Assembly (NCBI RefSeq): GCF_000718785.1
Contig: NZ_JOCA01000018.1
Span: 62,001-126,000, forward strand
Length of the DNA: 64,000 bases
Origin: Streptomyces sp. NRRL WC-3626
GTDB taxonomy: Bacteria > Actinomycetota > Actinomycetes > Streptomycetales > Streptomycetaceae
Direction of reading: 5' to 3'
Shown here in pieces: positions 37,796-45,648 of this stretch (position 1 is the stretch's first letter; each line of letters starts with the position of its first letter). The position numbers and the translations under genes are program-made. Below the pieces are notes generated by a model. That model was not told the DNA's origin. It worked only from the letters and a program-made list of their open reading frames with translations, and did no database searches.

Positions 37796-38629
37796 ATGAC
37801 TGCACGACCCGGACAGCGCGTCTCCCACCGCCGCGGGAGCGCCGGGCGGCGGGCCACGATCGCCGGCCTCTCCGCACTCGGCCTCACCGGCGCCGCGATC
37901 GTCACCACGTCGATGCTCTCCACCGCGGGCGCCGCCACCTCCTCCTGGCCCTCCGACACCGGCGGCAAGCCGGTGTCCAGCACCGTCCCGGTCTCCGGCA
38001 CGTACGACGGCGGCATGAAGCGGTTCTACGGCACCGGCGACCTGGGCGGCGACGGCCAGGACGAGGGCCAGGACCCCATCTTCGAACTGGCGGACGGCGC
38101 CACGCTGAAGAACGTGATCATCGGCACCCCCGCCGCCGACGGCGTGCACTGCAAGGGCAGTTGCACCCTGCAGAACGTGTGGTGGCTGGACGTCGGAGAG
38201 GACGCGGCCAGCTTCAAGGGCACGTCGTCGTCGGCCCGGTACACGGTGATCGGCGGCGGCGCGAAGAAGGCCGACGACAAGGTGCTGCAGTTCAACGGCG
38301 CCGGCAGGCTGACCGTCACGGGCTTCCAGGTCGAGGACTTCGGCAAGCTGGTGCGCTCCTGCGGCAACTGCAAGAAGCAGTACAAGCGCACGATCGTGCT
38401 GAGCGACATCGACGTGACCGCACCCGGCAAGTCCATCGTCGGCATCAACACCAACTACGGTGACACCGCCACGCTGTCGAAGATCCGCATCCACGGCGAC
38501 AGCAAGAAGAAGATCAAGACGTGCACCCGTTACCAGGGCAACAGCTCGGGCAAGGAGCCGAAGGACCTCGGCTCCGGCGCCGACGGCACGTACTGCGTGT
38601 TCTCCTCCTCGGACATCACCTACAAGTAG
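37796..38629 (+). CDS. Secreted pectate lyase, PL3 family
   Basis: 277 residues, a signal peptide of about 45 residues with RRGSAGRRATIAGLS and a hydrophobic core ending AGA. The mature part has the PL3 order: DEGQDPIFELADGATLKNVIIG, AADGVHCKGSCTLQNVWWLDVGEDAASFKG, and repeated parallel beta-helix turns with several Cys. It cleaves polygalacturonate by beta-elimination with Ca2+ outside the cell. ATG at 37796 with AAGGA about 9 bases upstream. It follows the sigma-factor pair on the same strand. Confidence 0.93.
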   Translation: MTARPGQRVSHRRGSAGRRATIAGLSALGLTGAAIVTTSMLSTAGAATSSWPSDTGGKPVSSTVPVSGTYDGGMKRFYGTGDLGGDGQDEGQDPIFELADGATLKNVIIGTPAADGVHCKGSCTLQNVWWLDVGEDAASFKGTSSSARYTVIGGGAKKADDKVLQFNGAGRLTVTGFQVEDFGKLVRSCGNCKKQYKRTIVLSDIDVTAPGKSIVGINTNYGDTATLSKIRIHGDSKKKIKTCTRYQGNSSGKEPKDLGSGADGTYCVFSSSDITYK

Positions 38630-38635
38630 TCCCGC

Positions 38636-38667
38636 AGACCCCGGTTTCGCCAGACCCCGGTTTCGCC
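38636..38667 (+). repeat. 16-bp tandem duplication after the PL3 gene
   Basis: AGACCCCGGTTTCGCC occurs twice in a row (38636-38651 and 38652-38667) directly after the stop codon. Confidence 0.85.
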
Positions 38668-38730
38668 CGGGCCCCCCTCGGGCGGCCGGAACCCGGGCGG
38701 TCCGGACCCCCATCCGGGCCCGCCCACCAG

Positions 38731-38763
38731 GACGCCCCGCCGACGGTGAAACGGCGGGGCGTC
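38731..38763. terminator. Terminator hairpin after the PL3 gene
   Basis: Perfect 12-bp arms GACGCCCCGCCG (38731-38742) and CGGCGGGGCGTC (38752-38763), 9-base loop. Confidence 0.85.
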
Positions 38764-38788
38764 CGTCGTTGTCCGAGACCCCGAACAG

Positions 38789-38841
38789 CGAAAACACCCG
38801 AAAACTTTCGGCGCTCCACGTCCCGTCCGTATCGGTTGACG
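38789..38841 (+). promoter_or_regulatory. CGAAA-type operator and -35 box before the two-domain GH43 gene
   Basis: CCGAAA-AC-TTTCGG (38798-38811) is a perfect palindrome, preceded by another CGAAAAC at 38789. CGAAA/TTTCG palindromes are known repressor boxes of Streptomyces xylanase and xylosidase genes (BxlR/XlnR-type), which is the basis for this call. TTGACG at 38836-38841 could be the -35 box. Confidence 0.55.
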
Positions 38842-38906
38842 CGCCGCACACCACTGGCGAGACTCCGGGAAACAACAGAATCCCCCACACTCCGACAGGA
38901 AGTGTC

Positions 38907-41117
38907 ATGCGCCGTCACACCGTCCGTCGCACACTTCTCGTCCCGTTCCTCGCCCTTCTCCTCGCCCTGCTCGCCGCCCCGCCGGCCACCGCACACCCCG
39001 GAGCACCGCCCTTGAAGAAGCCCACGTACGCCGGTTATCTCTTCGCCTACTTCACCGGCGAGGGGACCGCCGACGGGGAGCAGATCCGGTACGCCCTCAG
39101 CCGGGGCAACGACGCCCTGCACTGGCGTGAACTCAACGCGGGCAAGCCGGTGCTGACCTCCACGACCGGCGAGAAGGGCCTGCGCGACCCGTTCGTGATC
39201 CGCTCCCCCGGAGGCGATCGGTTCTACATGATCGCCACGGATCTGCGGATGTACCGGAACAGCAGCGGCAGCTGGGACGAGGTCCAGCGGCACGGCAGCA
39301 GGTCGGTCATGGTGTGGGAGTCCACCGACCTGGTCCACTGGACCGATCGGCGCCTGGTGGAGGTGTCCCCGGACAATGCGGGCAACACCTGGGCCCCGGA
39401 AGCCTATTGGGACGACGAGCTGGACGCGTACGTCGTGTTCTGGGCGTCGAAGCTGTACGCGGACGACGACCCGGGCCACACCGGTTCGACGTACAACAGG
39501 ATGCTGTACGCGACGACGGAGGACTTCCTTACCTTCAGCGAGCCGAAGGTGTGGAACGACCCGGGCTACTCGGTCATCGACTCGACCGTGGTCAAGCACG
39601 AGGACACGTACTACCGCTACACCAAGGACGAGCGCGACCCGTCCTCGGGCTCCCCGTGCTCGAAGTTCATCACCGGTGAGAAGTCGGCGTCGCTGACCGG
39701 CACGTCGTACGACTTCGTCGCCGACTGCATCGGCAGCGGTGCGATGAGCCGGGGCGAGGGACCGACGGTGTTCAAGTCGAACACCGAGGAGAAGTGGTAC
39801 CTGTTCATCGACGAGTACGGCGGCCGCGGCTACCTCCCCTTCGAGACCACCGACCTCGGCTCGGGCGAGTGGACCCCGTCGACCGGCTACCAGCTCCCCG
39901 CGAGCCCCCGGCACGGCACCGTCATCCCGGTGACGCAAACGGAGTACGACCGGCTGCTGGCCGCGTACCCGGCGAGCCCCGCCTCGGTCGTGGACGCCAC
40001 CGCCCCCGGGCAGAAGGGGTACGCCGTCGTCAGCGAGGAGACCGGCAGGGTCGTACTGCCCATGGAACCCGGCGCGGACCTGCGGCGGCTCGCCCCGAGA
40101 CTGTGGGTGGGCGAGGGTGCGACGGTCACCCCGCGGCCCGGTGCGCGCCGTGACTTCCGCGAGCCGAGGACCTACACGGTGACGGCCGCCGACGGTACGC
40201 GGCGCACCTGGACGGTGGAGGCGGTACCGACCCGCAGCCCGGTGCTGCCCGGCCTGTACGCGGACCCGGATGTGCGGTACATGGACGGCCGGTACTGGAT
40301 CTATCCGACCACGGACGGCTTCCCCGGCTGGGGCGGGACGCGGTTCAAGGCGTTCTCGTCGCAGGATCTGGTCCACTGGAAGGACCACGGGGTGATCCTC
40401 GACCTCGGTCCCGATGTGCCGTGGGCGGACAGGAACGCCTGGGCACCCGCGATCGCGGAGCGCGACGGGAAGTACTACTTCTACTTCTGCGCCGAGCAGC
40501 AGATCGGTGTCGCGGTGGCCGACTCCCCGGCCGGTCCGTTCAAGGACGCGCTCGGCGAGCCGCTGATCGGGAAGACGCGGTTCAGCGGCCAGATGATCGA
40601 CCCGGCCGTGTTCACCGACGACGACGGACGGTCGTATCTCTACTGGGGCAACGGGCACGGCTACGTGGTGCCGCTCGACGACGACATGGTGTCCTTCGAC
40701 CCCGCGCAGGTGAAGGACATCACCCCGGACGGCTTCCGTGAGGGCTCGTTCGTGATGAAGCGGGACGGCACGTACTACTTCATGTGGTCCGAGGACGACA
40801 CCCGCAGCGAGGACTACCACGTGGCCTACGCGACCGGCCCGTCCCCGCTCGGCCCCTGGACGAAGCGCGGCACCATCCTGTCCAAGCGGCCCGAGTACGG
40901 CATCCTCGGCACCGGCCACCACTCCGTGGTGAACACGCCCGGCACGGACGACTGGTACATCGTCTACCACCGGTTCGCGCTGAACGGCCCCGGTGTGTCC
41001 GGCGGGGACGGCACGCACCGCGAAACCACCGTCGACCGGCTGGAGTTCGCGGCCGACGGCGGTATCGAGCCGGTGGTGCCGACCCTGGAGTCGGTCAGCC
41101 CCGCGCGGCGGCGGTGA
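38907..41117 (+). CDS. Secreted tandem GH43 protein (arabinanase/arabinofuranosidase type)
   Basis: 736 residues. Signal peptide MRRHTVRRTLLVPF... ending TAHP near residue 32. First five-blade domain about 35-350 (GLRDPFVIR, WAPEAYWDDELDAYVVFWAS, YSVIDSTVVKHEDTYYRY, RGEGPTVFKS). A short beta domain (about 375-440, ending YTVTAADGTRRTWTVEA) follows. Second GH43 domain about 446-720 has all three acids: Asp in LYADPDVRY, Asp in MIDPAVFTDDDG and Glu in REGSFVMKRDG. So the second domain should be active; the first has candidates but is more divergent. Likely substrate: arabinan side chains of pectin. The 3' end overlaps the convergent esterase gene by 23 bases. Confidence 0.88.
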   Translation: MRRHTVRRTLLVPFLALLLALLAAPPATAHPGAPPLKKPTYAGYLFAYFTGEGTADGEQIRYALSRGNDALHWRELNAGKPVLTSTTGEKGLRDPFVIRSPGGDRFYMIATDLRMYRNSSGSWDEVQRHGSRSVMVWESTDLVHWTDRRLVEVSPDNAGNTWAPEAYWDDELDAYVVFWASKLYADDDPGHTGSTYNRMLYATTEDFLTFSEPKVWNDPGYSVIDSTVVKHEDTYYRYTKDERDPSSGSPCSKFITGEKSASLTGTSYDFVADCIGSGAMSRGEGPTVFKSNTEEKWYLFIDEYGGRGYLPFETTDLGSGEWTPSTGYQLPASPRHGTVIPVTQTEYDRLLAAYPASPASVVDATAPGQKGYAVVSEETGRVVLPMEPGADLRRLAPRLWVGEGATVTPRPGARRDFREPRTYTVTAADGTRRTWTVEAVPTRSPVLPGLYADPDVRYMDGRYWIYPTTDGFPGWGGTRFKAFSSQDLVHWKDHGVILDLGPDVPWADRNAWAPAIAERDGKYYFYFCAEQQIGVAVADSPAGPFKDALGEPLIGKTRFSGQMIDPAVFTDDDGRSYLYWGNGHGYVVPLDDDMVSFDPAQVKDITPDGFREGSFVMKRDGTYYFMWSEDDTRSEDYHVAYATGPSPLGPWTKRGTILSKRPEYGILGTGHHSVVNTPGTDDWYIVYHRFALNGPGVSGGDGTHRETTVDRLEFAADGGIEPVVPTLESVSPARRR

Positions 41118-42174
41118 CCGACTCCAGCCAGGCGTAGGCCTCGTCCTGCATCTCGGCGTCGAAGGCGTGGCCGCGCTCCGGCCACGTCCTCAGCCGCAGC
41201 CGTTCCTCGGCACCGCACGCACGCCAGACGGCCCGCAGCCTGTCGTACGCGGCCCGCACCCCGTCGGCGGGGAACAGGGCGTCGCGCCCGCCGTGGAAGA
41301 ACAGCATCGGCTTCGGCGCGGCGATGCCCGCCACATCGGGGATGTCGAGGTGCCGGGAGAGCCCCGGGTGGAGCATGTGGAACGCGGACTGGCCGCGCAG
41401 GGTGTTGTTGCCCGGCACCATCATCTCCCTGAGGCCGGTCATCCAGCACACGCTGGCCGCGGCGGTGACGTCGTCGCTGAGCGCGGCGGCCTGCCAGGCG
41501 CGGTAGCCGCCCATGGAGAAGCCGAGCGCGGTGATCCGCCGGGCGTCCACGCGGCCGAGCCCGGCCAGGAAGGCGGCGGCGCGCTGGTCCTCGCGGGCGT
41601 GCAGTCCCGCGAGGGAGGAGCCGAGGTGGTAGAGGTTGCTGGCCAGCGCCTGCTGCTGTTCGTAGGCCAGCGGGCCGCGTTCGCCCCAGCCGAGGGCGTC
41701 GGCGCAGAACACCACGTACCCGCGGCGGGCCAGTTCGTCGCCGGTGAAGCGTCCGCCGAAGTACCGGCCGGCCCACTCCTCGGCGGAGGCGAGCCGGGCG
41801 TCGTCGTACCAGGGCCGGACGTTCTTCTCCTTGCCGATGTCGAACCGGGACCCGTGGTCGTGCAGCAGCAGGACCGCCGGGAACGGGCCGGTGCCGTGCG
41901 GGGTGAGCAGGGCGCCGCGCACCCGTCCGTGGCGGGTGAGGGAGAGGGTGACCAGCTCCCGCGTGTATCCGTCGCCGTCCGAACGGGCGGTGAACTCGGG
42001 GTCGTACGGTGTCCCGTCCTGCCGGCCGACGATGAGGTGCTCCTCGACCACGGCGCGGGCGGTGCGCCGCCACTGGTCGAAGTCCCGGACCGGCGAGGTG
42101 CCCCAGGCCAGCGGGAAGGCCAGCTCGTCCTTGAGCGCCGTGAGGTAGCCGGGCAGGTCAGCGGTGCCGGTCAT
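41095..42174 (-). CDS. Alpha/beta hydrolase, dienelactone-hydrolase/acetyl-esterase-like
   Basis: 359 residues, no signal peptide. Nucleophile elbow GFSMGG (Ser near 216), acid loop FHGGRDALFPADGVR and late His in ERGHAFDAEM. VLLLHDHGSRFDIGKEKN and FCADALGWGERG match the large DLH/abhydrolase_7 type found near pectin and xylan genes. Being cytoplasmic, it may deacetylate imported oligosaccharides; this is inference. ATG at 42174 lies inside the 3' end of the pectinesterase gene (17-base overlap), so it is the last gene of the minus-strand operon. Confidence 0.82.
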   Translation of the reverse strand: MTGTADLPGYLTALKDELAFPLAWGTSPVRDFDQWRRTARAVVEEHLIVGRQDGTPYDPEFTARSDGDGYTRELVTLSLTRHGRVRGALLTPHGTGPFPAVLLLHDHGSRFDIGKEKNVRPWYDDARLASAEEWAGRYFGGRFTGDELARRGYVVFCADALGWGERGPLAYEQQQALASNLYHLGSSLAGLHAREDQRAAAFLAGLGRVDARRITALGFSMGGYRAWQAAALSDDVTAAASVCWMTGLREMMVPGNNTLRGQSAFHMLHPGLSRHLDIPDVAGIAAPKPMLFFHGGRDALFPADGVRAAYDRLRAVWRACGAEERLRLRTWPERGHAFDAEMQDEAYAWLESVTAAARG

Positions 42175-43282
42175 ACGGCCGCCAGTCCCCGAGGTACGCC
42201 TCGCGCGTCTGCGTCGCCGCCTGGGCGCGGGTGAGCTGCGGCCGGTTCTCGGGCACGGTGATCGCCGCGCCGGGGCCGGTGTTGCGGTACTCGGCGAACC
42301 GCTGGTCCTGCCACGGGTAGCCGCTCGCCATGTTGGTGTAGGGCGCGACCGCGTCGAGGCCGGCGCCGAGCCGGGTCTCGCGCACGGTGAGCATGGGGCG
42401 GGCGGTGACGTCGGAGCTGGGCACCCAGGGGCGGGCCAGCTTGTAGTAGCCGTCGGGGGCCTCGCTGCTGATCCTGCTCCGGGTGACGAGGTAGCCGCGC
42501 GGGTTGGGGCCGGCCGTGGAGGGCGCGAAGACGAAACCGTACGGCGCCTGCGCGAGGTCGGGGCGGATCAGGGTGCGGAAGTGGCAGTGCTCGAAGACGG
42601 CGGTGGCCCGGCCGAAGACGAAGTCGACGTCGCCCTCGGCGTAGCAGTGCGCGAAGTACTGGCGGGCGAAGGTGTTCAGGGAGAGTGTGTCGGCGTACAG
42701 CGTGTCCTGGTGGCCGAGGAAGCGGCAGTGGGTGAAGGCGCTGCGGTCGCCCTGGACCTTGAGGGCGACGGCCTGGGTGCCGCTGGTGCCGGGGAGGTCG
42801 GTGCGCAGCCAGTCGTTGGCGAAGGTGATCCAGCGGGCGGTGAAGCCGTCGGGGCGCAGGGTGGTGGTGGCGGAGCCGGAGGTGCCGTGGGTACCGGAGC
42901 CGTCGGGCTTGGGGGTGCCGGCCGCGTTGTCGTGGACGATCACCACGTCGCGGGGGTCCTCGGAGGCGCCGAGCCAGGTCATACCGGTGCGGTCGGCGTC
43001 GACGGAGACCGTCCCGCGGTAGGTGCCGGGGGCGATGACGAGGGTGCGTCCGGTGCCGGTCGCGGCGGTGACGGCGGCCTGGACGGAGGTGAAGTCACCG
43101 GCGCCGCCCGGGTGGACGTACAGGGTGCCGGGGGTGAGCCGGGCGGACGGTGAGCCGTACCGGCCGAAGGGGCGGCGGGGCCGGTGGTGGCCGGCGTGGG
43201 CCGGGGCGGCGGCGAGGGCGAGGGCGGTGCCGGCCGTGGCGCCGGCGAGGAGGACGTTCCTTCGGGACAGGGGCGAGGGCAT
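42158..43282 (-). CDS. Secreted pectinesterase, CE8 family
   Basis: 374 residues. Twin-arginine signal (SRRNVLLAGATAG ... AHAGH). Right-handed beta-helix with YVHPGGAGDFTSVQAAV at the start, CRFLGHQDTLYADT (first catalytic Asp/Gln region) and AEGDVDFVFGRATAVFEHC (second Asp), and KLARPWVP replacing the common GRPW. It removes methyl groups from homogalacturonan and so feeds the PL1/PL3 lyases. ATG at 43282 with AGGAG upstream. It follows the PL1 gene by 83 bases. Confidence 0.92.
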   Translation of the reverse strand: MPSPLSRRNVLLAGATAGTALALAAAPAHAGHHRPRRPFGRYGSPSARLTPGTLYVHPGGAGDFTSVQAAVTAATGTGRTLVIAPGTYRGTVSVDADRTGMTWLGASEDPRDVVIVHDNAAGTPKPDGSGTHGTSGSATTTLRPDGFTARWITFANDWLRTDLPGTSGTQAVALKVQGDRSAFTHCRFLGHQDTLYADTLSLNTFARQYFAHCYAEGDVDFVFGRATAVFEHCHFRTLIRPDLAQAPYGFVFAPSTAGPNPRGYLVTRSRISSEAPDGYYKLARPWVPSSDVTARPMLTVRETRLGAGLDAVAPYTNMASGYPWQDQRFAEYRNTGPGAAITVPENRPQLTRAQAATQTREAYLGDWRPYDRHR

Positions 43283-43365
43283 CGCGGGTGCTCCTTGGGT
43301 GACTTCGGACCGGCCGGTGCGGGCCGCAGTGGGGGCGGACCGCACCGGCCGGCCGTCGGGGAGGG

Positions 43366-44700
43366 TCAGCGGATACGGCCGGCGCCCGCGCCGTGCTCGA
43401 CCAGGAACGGGACCGTCCGGGCCGGGTGGACGGCCGTCCGCAGGGTGGGCGTCCAGCCCGCACCGGACTGGAGGGTCTCGGCGGGGATCTCCGCGTTGTG
43501 CACGGCGATCAGGTCGGTCCGCTTGCCGTTGACCACGTTGTGGGCGGCGGTGAGCGGCGCCTCGCTCCACTTCTTGAGGACCGTCGCCGGGCTGACGCCC
43601 TTGGCGAGCGTGAACGCGTTGTGTTCGGCGACGAGTTGGGACTCCTTGCCGATGCCGAGGCTGTAGGCGTAGCCGGCCTTCGCCACGAAGTGGTTGTTGT
43701 ACACGTCGACCTGTCCGAAGCGGACGCGCGGCGCGCGCTCCACCAGGCCGTCGAACAGGTTGTGGTGGAAGGTGGCCTTCAGCTTTCCCCGGTCGCCGAC
43801 GGCGGTGGACTCGCTGTCGCTGTTGCCGATGAGGATCGTCTTGTCGTGCTCGGTGAAGACGTTCCAGGACGCGGTGACGTAGTTGGCGCCCCGGACGATG
43901 TCCAGTTCGCCGTCGTGCTGCTGGTACAGCATCCCGAAGTAGGTGGGGGCCTCGCTGTCGGGGTGCTCGCCGTCGGTGAAGGTGTTGTGGTCCAGCCAGA
44001 CATGGGTGGAGCCGTAGACGACGGCGGTGTCGTACTCGGAGTTCCAGTTGCCCTGGTCGCCGTCGGTCGGGTCCCACTGCGGGAAGCAGTCGAGGGGGCT
44101 CTCGAGGGTGAGGTTGCGGACGATGACGTTGTCCACGTTCTTGATCTGGAGGCTGGCGCCCTTGATGCCGGCGTCGCGGCCGACCCCGATGATCGTGGTG
44201 TTGGAGGGGACGTTCGCCTTGATGGCCGTGTCCTGGGCGGCGGCGGATGCCCTGCGGAGTCCCTCCGGGCTGTCGTCGGGCTCCGCGGCGAGGTCCTGCT
44301 CCAGGCCCCAGGTCTGCGGTGCGTACGTCTCGAGGTAGTCGTCGAAGTCGTAGCCGGGCGCGGCGAACGCGTCGCAGCCCTCGGAGACGGCGTCGATGGT
44401 GCCCTTCACCTTGATGATCTTCGGCGCGTCCCCGCCGGCCGCGAGGGCCTCCTTGAACTGGGCCCAGGTGCGCACGGTGTACACATGCGCGCGGTCGGCG
44501 TCGGCGCCTCCGGTGGTGCCGGTGCCGTAGGAGCCCCAGCCGTCGTGGGCGCCCAGGGTCTGCCGGGCGGCGTCACGGTGGTGGTGCGACGGGGAGTGCG
44601 CCTGGGCGCCGGTCCCGGTCAGGGCCAGTACGAGGGCGGTGCAGCCGGCCAGCGAGGCGGCTCTCACCGTGGCATGCCCATGCCATTTCGATCTGCTCAT
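43366..44700 (-). CDS. Secreted pectate lyase, PL1 family
   Basis: 444 residues with a signal peptide (core LAGCTALVLALTGTGAQA). Parallel beta-helix with the PL1 motifs VWLDHNTFTDGEH (vWiDH) near 232-244 and RAPRVRFGQVDVYNNHF, in which the Arg is the catalytic base. Ca2+-binding acids precede it. The N-terminal His-rich stretch HSPSHHHRD follows the signal cleavage site. ATG at 44700 with GGAGAG about 8 bases upstream. Confidence 0.93.
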   Translation of the reverse strand: MSRSKWHGHATVRAASLAGCTALVLALTGTGAQAHSPSHHHRDAARQTLGAHDGWGSYGTGTTGGADADRAHVYTVRTWAQFKEALAAGGDAPKIIKVKGTIDAVSEGCDAFAAPGYDFDDYLETYAPQTWGLEQDLAAEPDDSPEGLRRASAAAQDTAIKANVPSNTTIIGVGRDAGIKGASLQIKNVDNVIVRNLTLESPLDCFPQWDPTDGDQGNWNSEYDTAVVYGSTHVWLDHNTFTDGEHPDSEAPTYFGMLYQQHDGELDIVRGANYVTASWNVFTEHDKTILIGNSDSESTAVGDRGKLKATFHHNLFDGLVERAPRVRFGQVDVYNNHFVAKAGYAYSLGIGKESQLVAEHNAFTLAKGVSPATVLKKWSEAPLTAAHNVVNGKRTDLIAVHNAEIPAETLQSGAGWTPTLRTAVHPARTVPFLVEHGAGAGRIR

Positions 44701-44733
44701 GGTGCGGCTCTCCTTCTCATGGTCCAGGGGGTG

Positions 44734-45528
44734 TTACGCGACGGGCTCCGGCCAGGTGATCCACGACTCCGGGATCCCGGCGTCCGGCCGCACGTCGCGC
44801 GGGCCGAGCACCCGGGTGCGCAGCAGTTCCCGGGCCACCAGCCTCGCGACGGCGATCGCGCCCGGCGGGTTGAAGTGCGTGTTGTCCTGCTCGGTCGCCG
44901 TCCAGTTGAAGTACTTCTTGGTCTCCTCGGCCCCGAGCTCCTGCCACAGGGCCAGCGACAGCGCCTGCACGTCGAGCAGCGCGACCCGCTCCTCGGCGGC
45001 CAGCGCCCGCATCGCCGCCGGGTACTCCCCGTGGCTCGGCAGGGCCCGCCCGTCGGCGTCGAACCGCCGCCGCTCCACGGCGGTCGCCAGCACGGGCCGC
45101 GCCCCGCGTGCCCGCGCCCCGTCGACGTACATCCGCAGATACTCCTGATACGTCGACCAGGGCTCGGTGTAGCGGGTGGGATCGGCACTCTTCTCGTCGT
45201 TGTGCGCGAACTGCACGAGGAGGAGATCCCCGGGCCGGATGGAGGAGAGGATCCCCTCGAGCAGCCCCTCGTCGACGAAACTCTTGGAACTCCGCCCGTT
45301 CACGGCGTGATTGGAGACGGTGAGACTCCGGTGGAGCAGGAAGGGCAACGCCATCCCCCACCCGGTCTCGGGCGCGGCATCGGCGTACTTCTGAGCAGCG
45401 GTGGAATCCCCGGCGATGTGAAGAGTGCGCCGGCGCCGCGAACCGGCCTGAGCAACACCGGCCGCGCCGAACGCCAGAGGAACGGAAGCAACGGCAGCGG
45501 AAGTAACCTGTCTACGGCTGAGCGACAC
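44734..45528 (-). CDS. Secreted rhamnogalacturonan acetylesterase-like SGNH hydrolase
   Basis: 264 residues. Twin-arginine signal SRRQVTSAAVASVP. SGNH blocks: GDST with the nucleophile Ser (block I), NHAVNGRSSKSF (Gly, block II), VQFAHNDEKS (Asn, block III) and DNTHFNPPGA (Asp and His, block V), the layout of the CE12 family that removes acetyl groups from rhamnogalacturonan. GTG at 45528 with AAGGGA about 8 bases upstream is preferred to a TTG at 45561. It precedes PL1 by 33 bases. Confidence 0.88.
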   Translation of the reverse strand: MSLSRRQVTSAAVASVPLAFGAAGVAQAGSRRRRTLHIAGDSTAAQKYADAAPETGWGMALPFLLHRSLTVSNHAVNGRSSKSFVDEGLLEGILSSIRPGDLLLVQFAHNDEKSADPTRYTEPWSTYQEYLRMYVDGARARGARPVLATAVERRRFDADGRALPSHGEYPAAMRALAAEERVALLDVQALSLALWQELGAEETKKYFNWTATEQDNTHFNPPGAIAVARLVARELLRTRVLGPRDVRPDAGIPESWITWPEPVA

Positions 45529-45566
45529 GCCGGTATCCCTTTCGACGAGGGTGACGGACAACTACC

Positions 45567-45606
45567 CAGGGGCGCGGGGAACTGCGCGACCAGCCGGGGA
45601 CGGCCC
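45567..45606 (+). repeat. Dispersed repeat family C
   Basis: GGGGCGCGGGGAACTGCGCG followed by ACCAGCCGGGGACGGCCCGC. I recognise this as a very common Streptomyces intergenic sequence. It fills most of the 120 bases between the sugar-binding protein gene and the acetylesterase gene. Confidence 0.7.
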
Positions 45607-45648
45607 GCGGCCAAAAGACGACCAGGCCGCCCCCGGCGAAACCGCTTC

